A DNA stretch of 64,000 nucleotides from Candidatus Hydrogenedentota bacterium. Its GTDB lineage: Bacteria > Hydrogenedentota > Hydrogenedentia > Hydrogenedentales > CAILVY01. Under the pieces are notes generated by a model. The model was given only the letters and a program-made list of their open reading frames with translations, was not told the DNA's origin and did no database searches. The position numbers and the translations under genes were made by a program. Positions 28,104 through 37,312 of the stretch are shown here, piece after piece (position 1 is the first letter of the stretch; the number at the start of each line of letters is the position of its first letter). The stretch spans positions 1 to 64,000 of the forward strand of contig JAKQOG010000132.1 of assembly GCA_029565395.1 (NCBI GenBank), given 5' to 3'.

Positions 28104-28727
28104 ATGAAGAAAAAAGTGGTAAAAAAGAACGTCAGGACGGCCAAGAAGAAAGATGTGAAAAAGATGGCCCAAAAGGCTGTTACGAAGAAAAGTACAGCCA
28201 AGGCCGTTAAACGCAAGGCGGTGGCCGTAAAGAAACCAGTGGCCAAACCGGCGGTTAAACCGGCGCCCAAGCCCTCCAAAGCAGCGCCCCCCAAAGCAGT
28301 GGAAAAACCGGCAGCTAAGGAAGCAGTAAAGTCTGAAAGCAGTATGACAAAACCAGAATTAAAGAAATTTGAGAAGTTGTTGTTAGATGAACGAAATCGA
28401 TTAACAGGGAGTATTCGCACTATCGAGGAAGCCAGCCGCATGGAGGCGGGCCGCGACAAGGATGGCGATTTGGCCAGCTACGCGGAAACTGGGACGGATA
28501 ATTTTGAATTGGAGACAGCGTTAAATATTGCCAGTGGAGAATCGGAATGGCTGCGCAATATTGACGAAGCCCTGCAAAGGATCGAAACGGGATCGTACGG
28601 CATTTGCGAACGGTGTGAGCAGCCCATCGTGAAGAAGCGGCTTGAAGTATTTCCTTCCGCGCGCTATTGTATTAAATGTCAGTCGGAATATGAAAAAGAA
28701 CACCGCAATGAAGCCCAATTGATGTAA
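28104..28727 (+). CDS. DksA/TraR-type zinc-finger protein with histone-H1-like N-terminal tail
   Basis: The chosen ATG at 28104 has GGAG ten bases upstream; an in-frame ATG at 28089 is possible. The product has 207 residues. Residues 1-78 are a Lys/Ala/Pro/Val-rich low-complexity tail like eukaryotic histone H1 or bacterial AlgP/Hc-type tails. Residues 79-207 are DksA/TraR-like, with a helical hairpin and a complete C4 zinc site (C168, C171, C189, C192). DksA-type proteins bind in the RNA polymerase secondary channel; the tip acidic residues may be DKDGD near residue 120. The tail could add DNA binding. It is followed by lgt. Confidence 0.9.
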   Translation: MKKKVVKKNVRTAKKKDVKKMAQKAVTKKSTAKAVKRKAVAVKKPVAKPAVKPAPKPSKAAPPKAVEKPAAKEAVKSESSMTKPELKKFEKLLLDERNRLTGSIRTIEEASRMEAGRDKDGDLASYAETGTDNFELETALNIASGESEWLRNIDEALQRIETGSYGICERCEQPIVKKRLEVFPSARYCIKCQSEYEKEHRNEAQLM

Positions 28728-28820
28728 GCATTTTGCGAAGGCCCGTTGGGGCTCATTACAACGTATCAGAAGAGAACTCCGCAGGTATAAAGGGCGGTAA
28801 TACAGGTTGTCCTTTCGTAT

Positions 28821-29672
28821 ATGCACCCAATTTTGCTTGAAATCGGACCGATCAAACTCCATTGTTATGGCTTGATGATCGCCATCGGATTTCTCGCCGC
28901 CATTTTCATGGTGCAGCGGGACGTGAAAAAAATGGGGCTGGATCCAAAATTTGTCAGTGAAATGGGATTTGTGGCGCTGATCCTGGGCATTGCCGGCACC
29001 CGGATTCTATATATCCTGATGTATCCGCAGGAATTCTCCTGGTCCAGGCCCTGGGAATGGTTTGCGGTATGGCAGGGGGGGCTGGTTTTCCAGGGCGCAA
29101 TTCCCATCACCTTCCTCTATGCCTACCTGGAAATGAAACGCCGCGGAATTCCCTTCTGGAAGGTCGTGGATTCCGGCATCCCGTCGCTGGCGCTGGCCCA
29201 GGGATTCGGGCGTATCGGATGTTTCTTGAACGGCTGCTGTTATGGGTATGTGTCGGAAACGCTTCCGTGGGCCGTGCGCTTCCCTCCGGGGCGGCCTGTA
29301 TTCCAATCGCAAATAGGCCTGACCCCCATGCCCGACGGCTGGTCGCATCCCGTGCATCCCACTCAGCTTTACAGCGCTTTCCTGCTCTTTGCTATTTGCA
29401 TTATTCTGCTGATCCTACGCGCCAAATGGCATCCCTTCCCGGGGTTTACCATGCCTATCTACCTGATCCTGTATGGAATGAAGCGCTTCACCGTAGAGAT
29501 GTTCCGGGGCGACCTTAATCCTACAGACCTTGGGTTTGGCTTTTTGTCCAATCAACAGGTCTTTGCGATCATCATGTTCCTGTTGGGCATATGGTTGTTC
29601 TTTTTCCTGCGCAGTTTGAACCGCCTCCCCGCGCCAGAACCTGCCCCGCAACGCACCAACAAGAAGAAATGA
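28821..29672 (+). CDS. lgt: Prolipoprotein diacylglyceryl transferase
   Basis: This 283-residue integral membrane enzyme shows the Lgt signatures: HCYGLMIAIGF near the N-terminus, GRIGCFLNGCCYG at about 130-143, HPTQLY and a late MFRGD segment. It transfers diacylglycerol from phosphatidylglycerol to the lipobox Cys of lipoproteins in the inner membrane. Lipoprotein candidates in this window include the TPR protein and the CocE-type hydrolase. A gene for a DksA-like protein lies 93 bases upstream; dksA-like and lgt/lspA genes are often neighbours. No clear Shine-Dalgarno site is seen. Confidence 0.96.
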   Translation: MHPILLEIGPIKLHCYGLMIAIGFLAAIFMVQRDVKKMGLDPKFVSEMGFVALILGIAGTRILYILMYPQEFSWSRPWEWFAVWQGGLVFQGAIPITFLYAYLEMKRRGIPFWKVVDSGIPSLALAQGFGRIGCFLNGCCYGYVSETLPWAVRFPPGRPVFQSQIGLTPMPDGWSHPVHPTQLYSAFLLFAICIILLILRAKWHPFPGFTMPIYLILYGMKRFTVEMFRGDLNPTDLGFGFLSNQQVFAIIMFLLGIWLFFFLRSLNRLPAPEPAPQRTNKKK

Positions 29673-29788
29673 GTAACTATAAAATTTTTGCGGTTTGGGT
29701 CCTTCCTCGACTTGTCTTCTGTCAGCTTGTTCACCGTGTCAGAGATGTTGGACACGTCTGGCATCTGGACAGCGGGAACTAAATCTCG

Positions 29789-31549
29789 CTAAAACAAAGA
29801 GATGACCTTCAGCAGCTCGTTGGCGATGAGCCGGTGAGCGAGTTCGTTGGGGTGCATGCCGTCGAGCAAGACATCCTGATAGGAATGTTCTTTAGCATAC
29901 TCTTTCAGTATTTTAAAGACATCCACGAGGGGAACGTGTTCGGTTTCCGCAAGTTTTCGGACCGCCGTAAGGTAATCGGTCAAGCCGATGTTGAGTCCTT
30001 CGATGTCATTCACATCGTAGGGAGGTTTTCCGTAGAGTTCTTTTAGCTGTGCAGTCCAGGAGAGTGGATTGGGGGTGAGTAAAATGGGTTTTGCCCCTTG
30101 TTCCTTTAGTTTCTGCACGAAGTATCGAAGGTTCTCGTTAAATTGCGCAGCGGTTACCCGTGGTTGGGCCGCACCTTTCCATACATCCACCGCGGCATCG
30201 TTCAGCCCGTAATAAATGGTAACGATATCCGGTTTATGTGCAAGCACGGCGCTTTCAAAGCGTTCCCGCGCGTCAGGCGTATATTCTCCGCCCAGACCTG
30301 CGTTAATGATTTTCGGGGCGATGCCATAGGCGGGCAATTCTTCTTCCAGCAGTTTTGCAAAGTTGTGCAAGGGGCCACGGGGGGCGGTAGTGGATTCTCC
30401 AAAGAGCACTATGGTGATGGGTTTCAATGGCGCGCCGGGCGCGGCTTTGTCCCCCAAGAGCCACGCCGGACTGAAGCGGGCCAGACGAATGTCGCGCCCG
30501 CCGGGGACATCCTGCTGCCACACAGCGAGAATCGTTCCGTCCGGTGCTTGATCACAGGAGGGGTAAGAAGCCTGACCGCCGGTGTAGGGAAAACCTATAT
30601 CCTTTGGCTTTGACCATGTACTGCAACTATCCAACGATGCCGCAACACACAAAGGGAAGCGTTCCTGGGCATGATCCCATACCACCATCACCCCAGAGCG
30701 CCCGTTCGCAGAAAAACGGCTCAAGGCAGCAGGGGCATTTGTACCGCGCAAGGGGCTTGGCCGTATATCCTGCCAGGATTGTCCTTCATCCCGGCTGCGC
30801 GCTTCGTACAAATGGGTGGAACCCGTCCGCATCAGCATGTATAGCGATCCATCATCCAACTCAACAATGGCGGGTTCGTCGGTTCCGGAGACCGCGCCTC
30901 CGGCCACTTTTTCATAGACTGCTTGTGTGTCGCCGCCATTTGTCCACGTTACGGCGTTGTCGGTGGAACGCATGACGCCCGCGCGCAGGTCCATCTGGCC
31001 TTCGCTCTGTAAAGCCTGCCCCTGTTCACACAACACATCCCAGGAATAGCCCATCAGCAATGAGCCGGATTTCAATTTCAGTCCCCGCTGACATTTACCA
31101 CAGGTATATTTGTGGTTCATCGGAATTTCATAGGGCGGCGCCCATGTGCGGCCACTGTCTTCGCTACGCACGCACCAGGTAACCGAGGTGCGAATGCCCT
31201 CCGCAAAACTCACCGTGGTGCAGGTGATCAACACGCGGTTCTCCGAGACGATAATATTCGCATCCGCATCGATCAATCCTGGATGGTCAATAAAGACCTC
31301 CGGCTTACTCCAGGTGCATCCACCGTCCGGGGAATAGGCGCCGACAACGGAAAAATCATCCGATCCTGCCTTATACCGGCTCCACACCACCAGCATCCGC
31401 TCATCGGCAAGACGTGCAATACATGGCAGGCCATGATTGAATCCATTCTCATGCGAGGCGATTACCGAGTGCGTGAAAAAAGCGTATTCATCCGTGGGCG
31501 CCGTAGTTGCCGCGCAAATAAGCGCCGCGAGAAAGACAAGTAAATTCAT
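29789..31549 (-). CDS. Secreted sialidase-like BNR propeller fused to SGNH/GDSL hydrolase
   Basis: The 586-residue protein starts with a short signal peptide and GGAG before its ATG. Residues about 20-365 form a BNR/sialidase-type six-bladed propeller with Asp-box repeats (SPDGGCTWSKP, SEDSGRTWAPP, SRDEGQSWQDI, SLDSCSTWSKP). Residues about 375-586 are an SGNH hydrolase: the first block reads VLFGESTT, with Glu in place of the usual Asp of GDS, and the last block is DGMHPNELAH with the catalytic Asp/His. Such a fusion fits removal of acyl groups and of sialic-acid-like sugars from one glycan. Whether the propeller has the sialidase Arg triad cannot be told by eye. Confidence 0.87.
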   Translation of the reverse strand: MNLLVFLAALICAATTAPTDEYAFFTHSVIASHENGFNHGLPCIARLADERMLVVWSRYKAGSDDFSVVGAYSPDGGCTWSKPEVFIDHPGLIDADANIIVSENRVLITCTTVSFAEGIRTSVTWCVRSEDSGRTWAPPYEIPMNHKYTCGKCQRGLKLKSGSLLMGYSWDVLCEQGQALQSEGQMDLRAGVMRSTDNAVTWTNGGDTQAVYEKVAGGAVSGTDEPAIVELDDGSLYMLMRTGSTHLYEARSRDEGQSWQDIRPSPLRGTNAPAALSRFSANGRSGVMVVWDHAQERFPLCVAASLDSCSTWSKPKDIGFPYTGGQASYPSCDQAPDGTILAVWQQDVPGGRDIRLARFSPAWLLGDKAAPGAPLKPITIVLFGESTTAPRGPLHNFAKLLEEELPAYGIAPKIINAGLGGEYTPDARERFESAVLAHKPDIVTIYYGLNDAAVDVWKGAAQPRVTAAQFNENLRYFVQKLKEQGAKPILLTPNPLSWTAQLKELYGKPPYDVNDIEGLNIGLTDYLTAVRKLAETEHVPLVDVFKILKEYAKEHSYQDVLLDGMHPNELAHRLIANELLKVISLF

Positions 31550-31602
31550 GATAAGACTCCGGGTATCGTGTGAAGCATTTCCCGTCGTATATTTTTAAAA
31601 GA

Positions 31603-33318
31603 TTATTTCTTCGGCGAAGCCTTGTCTTTGTGATTGTCGATCTTTTCCTGGACGCCTTCGAGTTTGGGATCGAGGCGGCGGGCGCGTTCCCATTCCCCAA
31701 TGGCGCGTTCGATTTCGCCCTTTAGCCGGTAGGCATCCCCGAGGTGGTCGCGGAGGATGGCGTCGTCGGTATCCATGCGGTAGATGGCCTTTTGAATGAG
31801 ATCGATGGCTTCCTGGGCTTTTCCCTGTTTGTAATAAACCCAGCCGAGGCTGTCCATATAAAAGGGGCTTTCCGGGTTGATCCGGAGCGCTTTTTGGAGC
31901 AGTTCCTCGGCTTTTTCAAGTTTAACCCCTTTTTCCGCATATAAATAGCCCAGGAAATTGAGCGTATCGGGATCGTCGGGATTGTAGACAAGGTAGGCGA
32001 TAAGATTGGACTCGGTCTTCTCAAAATTCTTGAGTGATTCGTAAGCCATGGCGAGGTAATAATGAACCCACATGTCCTGTTTCGTGCCATTTAGCAGGGC
32101 TTCCAGCACCTTCACCGCCTCCTCATGACGTTCCATGCTCATCAGAACACGCGCATGAATTACGCCCAGGGTGTGTGATTTCACTTCCTCGCGCAACGGG
32201 AGAATGATATTGATCAGCCATTTGCCTGCGGCTTCTTTCCCATAAAGATACAACAGACCGTTAAGACATTCATTGCATTCCTTGTCAAGATCCCCTTCGA
32301 TGGTGTCCAGGGATTCAAGCAGGGGCAGATAGGGTTCGCCTTTATGCTTGCGGGCGAGTGCCGTGAAGAGGGTGCCGAAATAGGGTGCTTCGGAGGCCGG
32401 AACGTAATTTTCGGCTTCGGCGGGTTTTCCTGACAGCAGCAGGGTGTACATCATCTCGATGTTATACTGTGGTTTAGGTTGATCCGTGGCCAGCAGGGCT
32501 ACAAAGCGATTAAAGGCATCGTCATACCGGCCAAGGCGTGCCAGCGCTCCAGCGAGCGCTTCCAGTCCGGAAGGGTCACTGGGCCGCAGTTTGATGAAAT
32601 ATTCCAACCGCGCCACGGCTTCTTCATTGTTGCCCGCTTCCAGATTGAGAATACCGAGCATGTAATAGGCCTGGATGAGGTTTTGGTTTAATTCCACGGC
32701 GCGATTCAGTGCGGCGCGCGCCCCTTCCGTATCCTTAATGCGTGCGAGATTGAGTCCGAGTTGATAGTAGAGGCCCGCGGATTCCGGGCTGAGTTTAATG
32801 AGTTCATGGTAAAGGTCGATGGCGGAAACCAAGTCGTTGGTGCTTTCCTGGAGGTCTACGAGCGCGCCGTAGCCCAGAATGTTTCCGGGGTTCAGTTCAA
32901 TGGCCTTTTTATAGGCGGCCTTGGCCTCATCAAACTGTTTGAGCCGCTGATGGATTTCGCCGAGGACCACCCAGAGATTGGCCCGGTCCGGTTTTTGTTC
33001 CACGGCGCGCTTGCACATTTCAAGCGCCTGTAAATACTCCTGGTTGCGCAGGTGGATCTTAATAAGGCGCAGCGTGGGTGTGAGCGCATCGGGATCCAGG
33101 CGCGCGGCCTCCTGCATTTCCTCCAGCGCTTTGGTTTTATTACCTTGGTGTTCATAAATGGCGGAAGCGATAAAATGGGAATAGGCCTGGCTTTGCGGAC
33201 GGGCTTTTACGGGCCATCCGAACTCTTTCGTGCGGGACCATTCCTGTTCTGAAAGAGAAACGCATCCCGACATCAGGAATGACAGGAGCAACCCAACTGA
33301 TACTGAAAATAACTTCAT
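31603..33318 (-). CDS. TPR-repeat lipoprotein
   Basis: I start at the ATG at 33318 (AAGGCGG upstream), which gives a signal peptide with lipobox FLMSGC at about residues 14-19 and 571 residues in all; the frame is open further upstream into rnhB but without sense. The mature protein is almost entirely tetratricopeptide repeats, about a dozen, with classic units such as ALEMCKRAVEQKPDRANLWV and YMDSLGWVYYKQGKAQEAID. It is probably an outer-membrane or periplasmic lipoprotein serving as a scaffold. It starts 14 bases after the rnhB stop. Confidence 0.92.
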   Translation of the reverse strand: MKLFSVSVGLLLSFLMSGCVSLSEQEWSRTKEFGWPVKARPQSQAYSHFIASAIYEHQGNKTKALEEMQEAARLDPDALTPTLRLIKIHLRNQEYLQALEMCKRAVEQKPDRANLWVVLGEIHQRLKQFDEAKAAYKKAIELNPGNILGYGALVDLQESTNDLVSAIDLYHELIKLSPESAGLYYQLGLNLARIKDTEGARAALNRAVELNQNLIQAYYMLGILNLEAGNNEEAVARLEYFIKLRPSDPSGLEALAGALARLGRYDDAFNRFVALLATDQPKPQYNIEMMYTLLLSGKPAEAENYVPASEAPYFGTLFTALARKHKGEPYLPLLESLDTIEGDLDKECNECLNGLLYLYGKEAAGKWLINIILPLREEVKSHTLGVIHARVLMSMERHEEAVKVLEALLNGTKQDMWVHYYLAMAYESLKNFEKTESNLIAYLVYNPDDPDTLNFLGYLYAEKGVKLEKAEELLQKALRINPESPFYMDSLGWVYYKQGKAQEAIDLIQKAIYRMDTDDAILRDHLGDAYRLKGEIERAIGEWERARRLDPKLEGVQEKIDNHKDKASPKK

Positions 33319-33332
33319 GAAATTCCGCCTTG

Positions 33333-34115
33333 TTAAAACATCGGTATTGTTTCCACCGCTTTGGCGATGGGGGCAAAACTTTTTCGGTGCACGGGGCATG
33401 GACCGCATTGGGCCAGTACCGCCAGATGTTCCGAAGTCGCATAACCTTTATGTTTACCAAATCCAAACTCCGGATAGTCCCGATCCAGAGCATTCATCAT
33501 TCTATCCCGAGTCACTTTCGCAATAATACTCGCCGCCGCGATGGACAACGACCGGCTGTCGCCCTTGATTAGGCGCTGCTGCGGCTGGACCACTCCCGGG
33601 AGGGCGAATCCATCCACCAGCAGGAAATCCGGAGCCTTTTTCAACGTGGCCACCGCCTGTGCCATGGCGCCGTAGTTTGCTGCCTGAATGCCGATCCGAT
33701 CAATTTCCGCCGCGTCTATCGCCGCTACGCCGATATCATGGTCTCCGTCTTGCAGTACATTAAAGAGCGTTTCCCGCCGCTCTGCGGTCAATTGTTTGGA
33801 GTCATTCAGACCTGGCACAGGCTCCGCCAGTACCACCGCCGCCGCCACAATCGGACCCGCAAGCGGGCCTCGTCCTGCTTCATCCACCCCGGCAATCCGG
33901 GAGAATCCGCTGGCCTGTGCGGCGCGTTCGAACGCGAGCATGGATTCTAAACGGCGGTCTTCCGTTTCGGCCCCCGCCTGCAACAGGAGACAGCGCTCAT
34001 AAAGCGCACGCGCCCCGGCACGGCGATCCTGCTGTAACGCCGCGAGCAATTCCTGATCGAAAGGAGGACCCGCGGCCACAGCCTCTCTTAAATCATCTAA
34101 TGTTTCAGAAACCAT
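33333..34115 (-). CDS. rnhB: Ribonuclease HII
   Basis: The 260-residue protein has the RNase HII core with catalytic acids in IAGVDEAGRGPLAGP (about residues 74-88) and later conserved GDSRSLSIAAASIIAKVTRD and GYATSEH. It removes ribonucleotides from DNA and RNA primers. A roughly 70-residue helical N-terminal extension precedes the core, as in the longer Bacillus-type enzymes. It is the first gene of a minus-strand run with the TPR lipoprotein. Confidence 0.96.
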   Translation of the reverse strand: MVSETLDDLREAVAAGPPFDQELLAALQQDRRAGARALYERCLLLQAGAETEDRRLESMLAFERAAQASGFSRIAGVDEAGRGPLAGPIVAAAVVLAEPVPGLNDSKQLTAERRETLFNVLQDGDHDIGVAAIDAAEIDRIGIQAANYGAMAQAVATLKKAPDFLLVDGFALPGVVQPQQRLIKGDSRSLSIAAASIIAKVTRDRMMNALDRDYPEFGFGKHKGYATSEHLAVLAQCGPCPVHRKSFAPIAKAVETIPMF

Positions 34116-34196
34116 GCGCCCTGTAACTCTACCTGGAAGCGCCTATGAAGTGCAAAAAGGGAAATTAGGTTATCTGGTATGTTATAGCCCTGTTTC

Positions 34197-34225
34197 TTTC
34201 TTTTCTCGTAAAAAAAGAAAAGAAA
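34197..34225. repeat. A/T-only inverted repeat
   Basis: TTTCTTTTCT (34197-34206) and AGAAAAGAAA (34216-34225) form ten-base arms with a nine-base loop, just after the GH2 stop. It could end the GH2 transcript, but the stem is weak and the T-tract is on the 5' side in that direction. Confidence 0.35.
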
Positions 34226-34229
34226 ATTT

Positions 34230-37200
34230 CTAATAGCCCACTGCCTTTAATTGTTCATGGAATCCAGCCGGCAGTGCGGCCGAGGGGCCAGTGGCTGTTT
34301 TTGCGGCGTGCGCGATCATATTCAAGAGCATCCGGTCCGCGGCGGGGTGTTGGTCTAGGTTATCCAGGATTGGGAATGTATTAATCATGAATTTTCCTTC
34401 GCCGAAGCGGTACCAGCCGATTAATACGCCGGTGGTGTAGCCGCCGGGACTGCCCGCCTGGAACATAGCGGTAGCGAATGCTGCGGTTTCATCGGGGACG
34501 TCACTGCCTTCGAAGAGGTCGTGAGTGATCATCGGACCGTAATAATCCCAGTCCATGATGCCTTTAGGTGCGAGGCCCTCGAACACCGGATGTGGTTTGG
34601 CAACACATTCTTTGTGATACAGCCAATCCGAAAACCCGAATAAACGGCCCTTGTTCTTGAGCGGAAGCCAGCCGACATTATTATCGCCGCGCTTGAAAGC
34701 GCGCGTATCCAAAAACAAGGCCATAGAGCCCCGGGCCACGCGTTGCATCAACTCCACGCGTTGTTCATCCTTCGGATTCAGGGTGGAAAGATCGCCCACG
34801 AGAATGACTTGCCGCGTGTCTGCATTCGAGGTTTCGTAGGGGGCGCAATTAACGCTATGCTGTGACAGCCATGTTTTGACTTTTTCATCCACGCCCCAAA
34901 GCAAGCACGACACGCCTTCCGGATTTGCTTTCAGGTTTGCTTCGGAAAGGAAGAAATGTAGACGTCCGCCCAAGGGCGCACCGCCTCTTTCAAGGTTGGC
35001 GGCGAAGGTGTACTCACCCGCCGGGCCGTTGATGACCACATCACCCGAATACACCGGCAACGCAAGAGGTGCATCGGATTCAGGCGTGGAGGCAGGAATG
35101 GTCAAGGTCGTTTTCTGTTCCCAAGCCATTCCCTGAGGACCAAATACGCGCAAGGTCACGGGATATTCGCCGGCGGCGAGCACGTCTTCATTCGCCAGGA
35201 CCGCTTCCAGTTTGAGAGGCCGTCCGGCGTATCCATGCTTGGGCACAGTGAAGAGGCACCACCGCAGGGGCGCCCAACCGTCTTGCAGCGCGTCCACAAT
35301 GCCCGGTTTCCATTCACGCCAGAAACTCCAGAGACCTTCGCCAGTGAATCCGTGATCTAAAAGACCGGTAAGGTTATATCCGCAGAACTGGGGATTGGAA
35401 CGAATGAGATCAAATCCCAATATTCGCTGACGGCTATGCAGACGGTCACTTTCGCGCAGCAGATCCTCCGGGAACGGATACACTTCACCCATGTCGTATT
35501 TCGGCCAATCCGCCAACAGCCCATCTACCATGGTTTGGAAATATTTCACGTCTTCCAGATCCGCGCGGATGCCGAGTTGTTCGTAATGCCGCAGTTCTCG
35601 TATGCCATTCATAAGGCTGCCAATGCCGTATTCCGACAAAAAAACCGGCTTGGTGCCTTTACCTACCATGCGGATGCTGTCTTCAGTGGTCTGCGTGAGC
35701 GGCATGCCCGGATAAATGTGCGCATCGCCCGCGCCGTTCATATAACCGCCAAACGACCCCACGTTGGGTTCGCTGCCGGGCGTGTAGGAAGGGCTGTCCA
35801 CGCCCCATTCGTATTCCCACGTGGCGCTCCCCGGGTTGCAGAGCGAACCGATGGTGAACTGCTTGTCCCAGCGTCCGCTGCCCAGAAGTACAAGCCGTGT
35901 ATCATCCAGTTCCCGCACCAGTTTCAGCGTGTCCACGGCATGGCGGAACACCGGACCATCCGGAGTCTCATTCAGCAGACCCCAAATCGTGGCGCTGGGA
36001 TGATTGCGGTCCCGCAGAATCATTTCACGGATTGAAAAATCGAAGCGCTCGGCCATTTGCGGGGAATCCGCCAGACACCACCCCGCAAGGGTTTCCTCAT
36101 AAACCATCAATCCGATTTCATCGCATAGGTCCAACTGAAACGGATGGGCAATGCCGGCAATGAACCGGACCGTGTTGAACCCGCTCGATTTCATGTACAG
36201 CATGTCTTTGCACAGTAGATCTTTTGCTCCCTTGGGGGGGAAGCTTTGCCCGACAGGACAATGGTTGCCCGTATGTGAACTCTTTACGAAAATGCGCTGG
36301 CCATTCAGCCGGAAAAAGCCCCGTTCCACGCGGAGATCCCGAAATCCAAAGCGTACAAACGATTGATCCCCGGAGCCATCCTGTGTGGATATCCGGGTAG
36401 TCAATCCATATAAATACGGATCATCCAGATCCCAAAGGTGATGTTGCGGAACCTGCATGGCCATATTTAACACCATTTCGCCCGGCGCGAAGGTTTGCGG
36501 GGCCTGTGCGGACGCCACAGTCTGTGCGGTATTCGCGGGACCGATTGAAAGATTGATCTGTCCCTCGGCTGATGTGTCCAGGGTGTTGCGAACCGTTACC
36601 TGCACTCTGCATGTGCCTGTTTTCCAATCCCCCCGGACGAATACATCATCGATGCGGATCGGCGGAGTGATCAGCAATTCCGGCGCTTCGGTGATGCCAC
36701 TGTAATTCATTGTGCTTCCGACGATCAGAGTAGGGCGCTTATTCCGGTGCGGGGTTTCATCCAGCGTCATGCCATCAATGCGTTCCGTGCTTGGATTTAT
36801 TACCCGCATCGCAATCCGGTTGGTTTCTCCCGGTTTGACTGCCTGGGTGATGTCCAGCGTGAAGGGCGTTTCCCCGCCTTCATGGCCGCCCGCCGGCGTA
36901 TTGTTCACCCACACCTCCGCGGAGTAGTCCACCGCCCAGAAACGCAACAGATACCGCCCATTTTTGAAGGGATTTTCTGGAATCGTCATGTCGAGCCAAT
37001 ACCATGACACCCCATGATAACCCGGATAAATCTCTTGAGTGATGTTGGGCACAGGCACTGTTTGTGCATTCGCCACAGGTTCTTTCCACCATTCGTGATC
37101 CCTGCCTTCGTTTTTCGGGTCACATGCAAGGCGCCATTGATCGTTCTCAAGGGAAATCACTTGTTGCGCCGTGACAGCATTTCCCACCGAGTTCTCGTCG

Positions 37201-37262
37201 GCGGATATGGCCATTGAAAGTAACAGGATACTCAAGAGCATGAACCATGTTGTGTTTCGCAT
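34230..37262 (-). CDS. Secreted glycoside hydrolase family 2 protein
   Basis: This 1010-residue protein has a signal peptide (about 1-20), a sugar-binding jelly-roll domain (RFWAVDYSAEVWVNN), an immunoglobulin-like domain, a TIM barrel and extra C-terminal domains. The acid/base motif IWGLLNETP (about 425-433) and a nucleophile segment PVFLSEYG (about 536-543) match clan GH-A, family 2 (beta-galactosidase, beta-glucuronidase and beta-mannosidase types). The last about 230 residues look like an added GATase-like/ThuA-type or carbohydrate-binding module. The substrate is not evident. It starts 50 bases after the end of the CocE-type gene on the same strand. Confidence 0.9.
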   Translation of the reverse strand: MRNTTWFMLLSILLLSMAISADENSVGNAVTAQQVISLENDQWRLACDPKNEGRDHEWWKEPVANAQTVPVPNITQEIYPGYHGVSWYWLDMTIPENPFKNGRYLLRFWAVDYSAEVWVNNTPAGGHEGGETPFTLDITQAVKPGETNRIAMRVINPSTERIDGMTLDETPHRNKRPTLIVGSTMNYSGITEAPELLITPPIRIDDVFVRGDWKTGTCRVQVTVRNTLDTSAEGQINLSIGPANTAQTVASAQAPQTFAPGEMVLNMAMQVPQHHLWDLDDPYLYGLTTRISTQDGSGDQSFVRFGFRDLRVERGFFRLNGQRIFVKSSHTGNHCPVGQSFPPKGAKDLLCKDMLYMKSSGFNTVRFIAGIAHPFQLDLCDEIGLMVYEETLAGWCLADSPQMAERFDFSIREMILRDRNHPSATIWGLLNETPDGPVFRHAVDTLKLVRELDDTRLVLLGSGRWDKQFTIGSLCNPGSATWEYEWGVDSPSYTPGSEPNVGSFGGYMNGAGDAHIYPGMPLTQTTEDSIRMVGKGTKPVFLSEYGIGSLMNGIRELRHYEQLGIRADLEDVKYFQTMVDGLLADWPKYDMGEVYPFPEDLLRESDRLHSRQRILGFDLIRSNPQFCGYNLTGLLDHGFTGEGLWSFWREWKPGIVDALQDGWAPLRWCLFTVPKHGYAGRPLKLEAVLANEDVLAAGEYPVTLRVFGPQGMAWEQKTTLTIPASTPESDAPLALPVYSGDVVINGPAGEYTFAANLERGGAPLGGRLHFFLSEANLKANPEGVSCLLWGVDEKVKTWLSQHSVNCAPYETSNADTRQVILVGDLSTLNPKDEQRVELMQRVARGSMALFLDTRAFKRGDNNVGWLPLKNKGRLFGFSDWLYHKECVAKPHPVFEGLAPKGIMDWDYYGPMITHDLFEGSDVPDETAAFATAMFQAGSPGGYTTGVLIGWYRFGEGKFMINTFPILDNLDQHPAADRMLLNMIAHAAKTATGPSAALPAGFHEQLKAVGY

Positions 37263-37312
37263 TTGTAGATGTTCCTTTGTCAGTGACTTCTATATGGGAA
37301 ATCGGCAGATGG

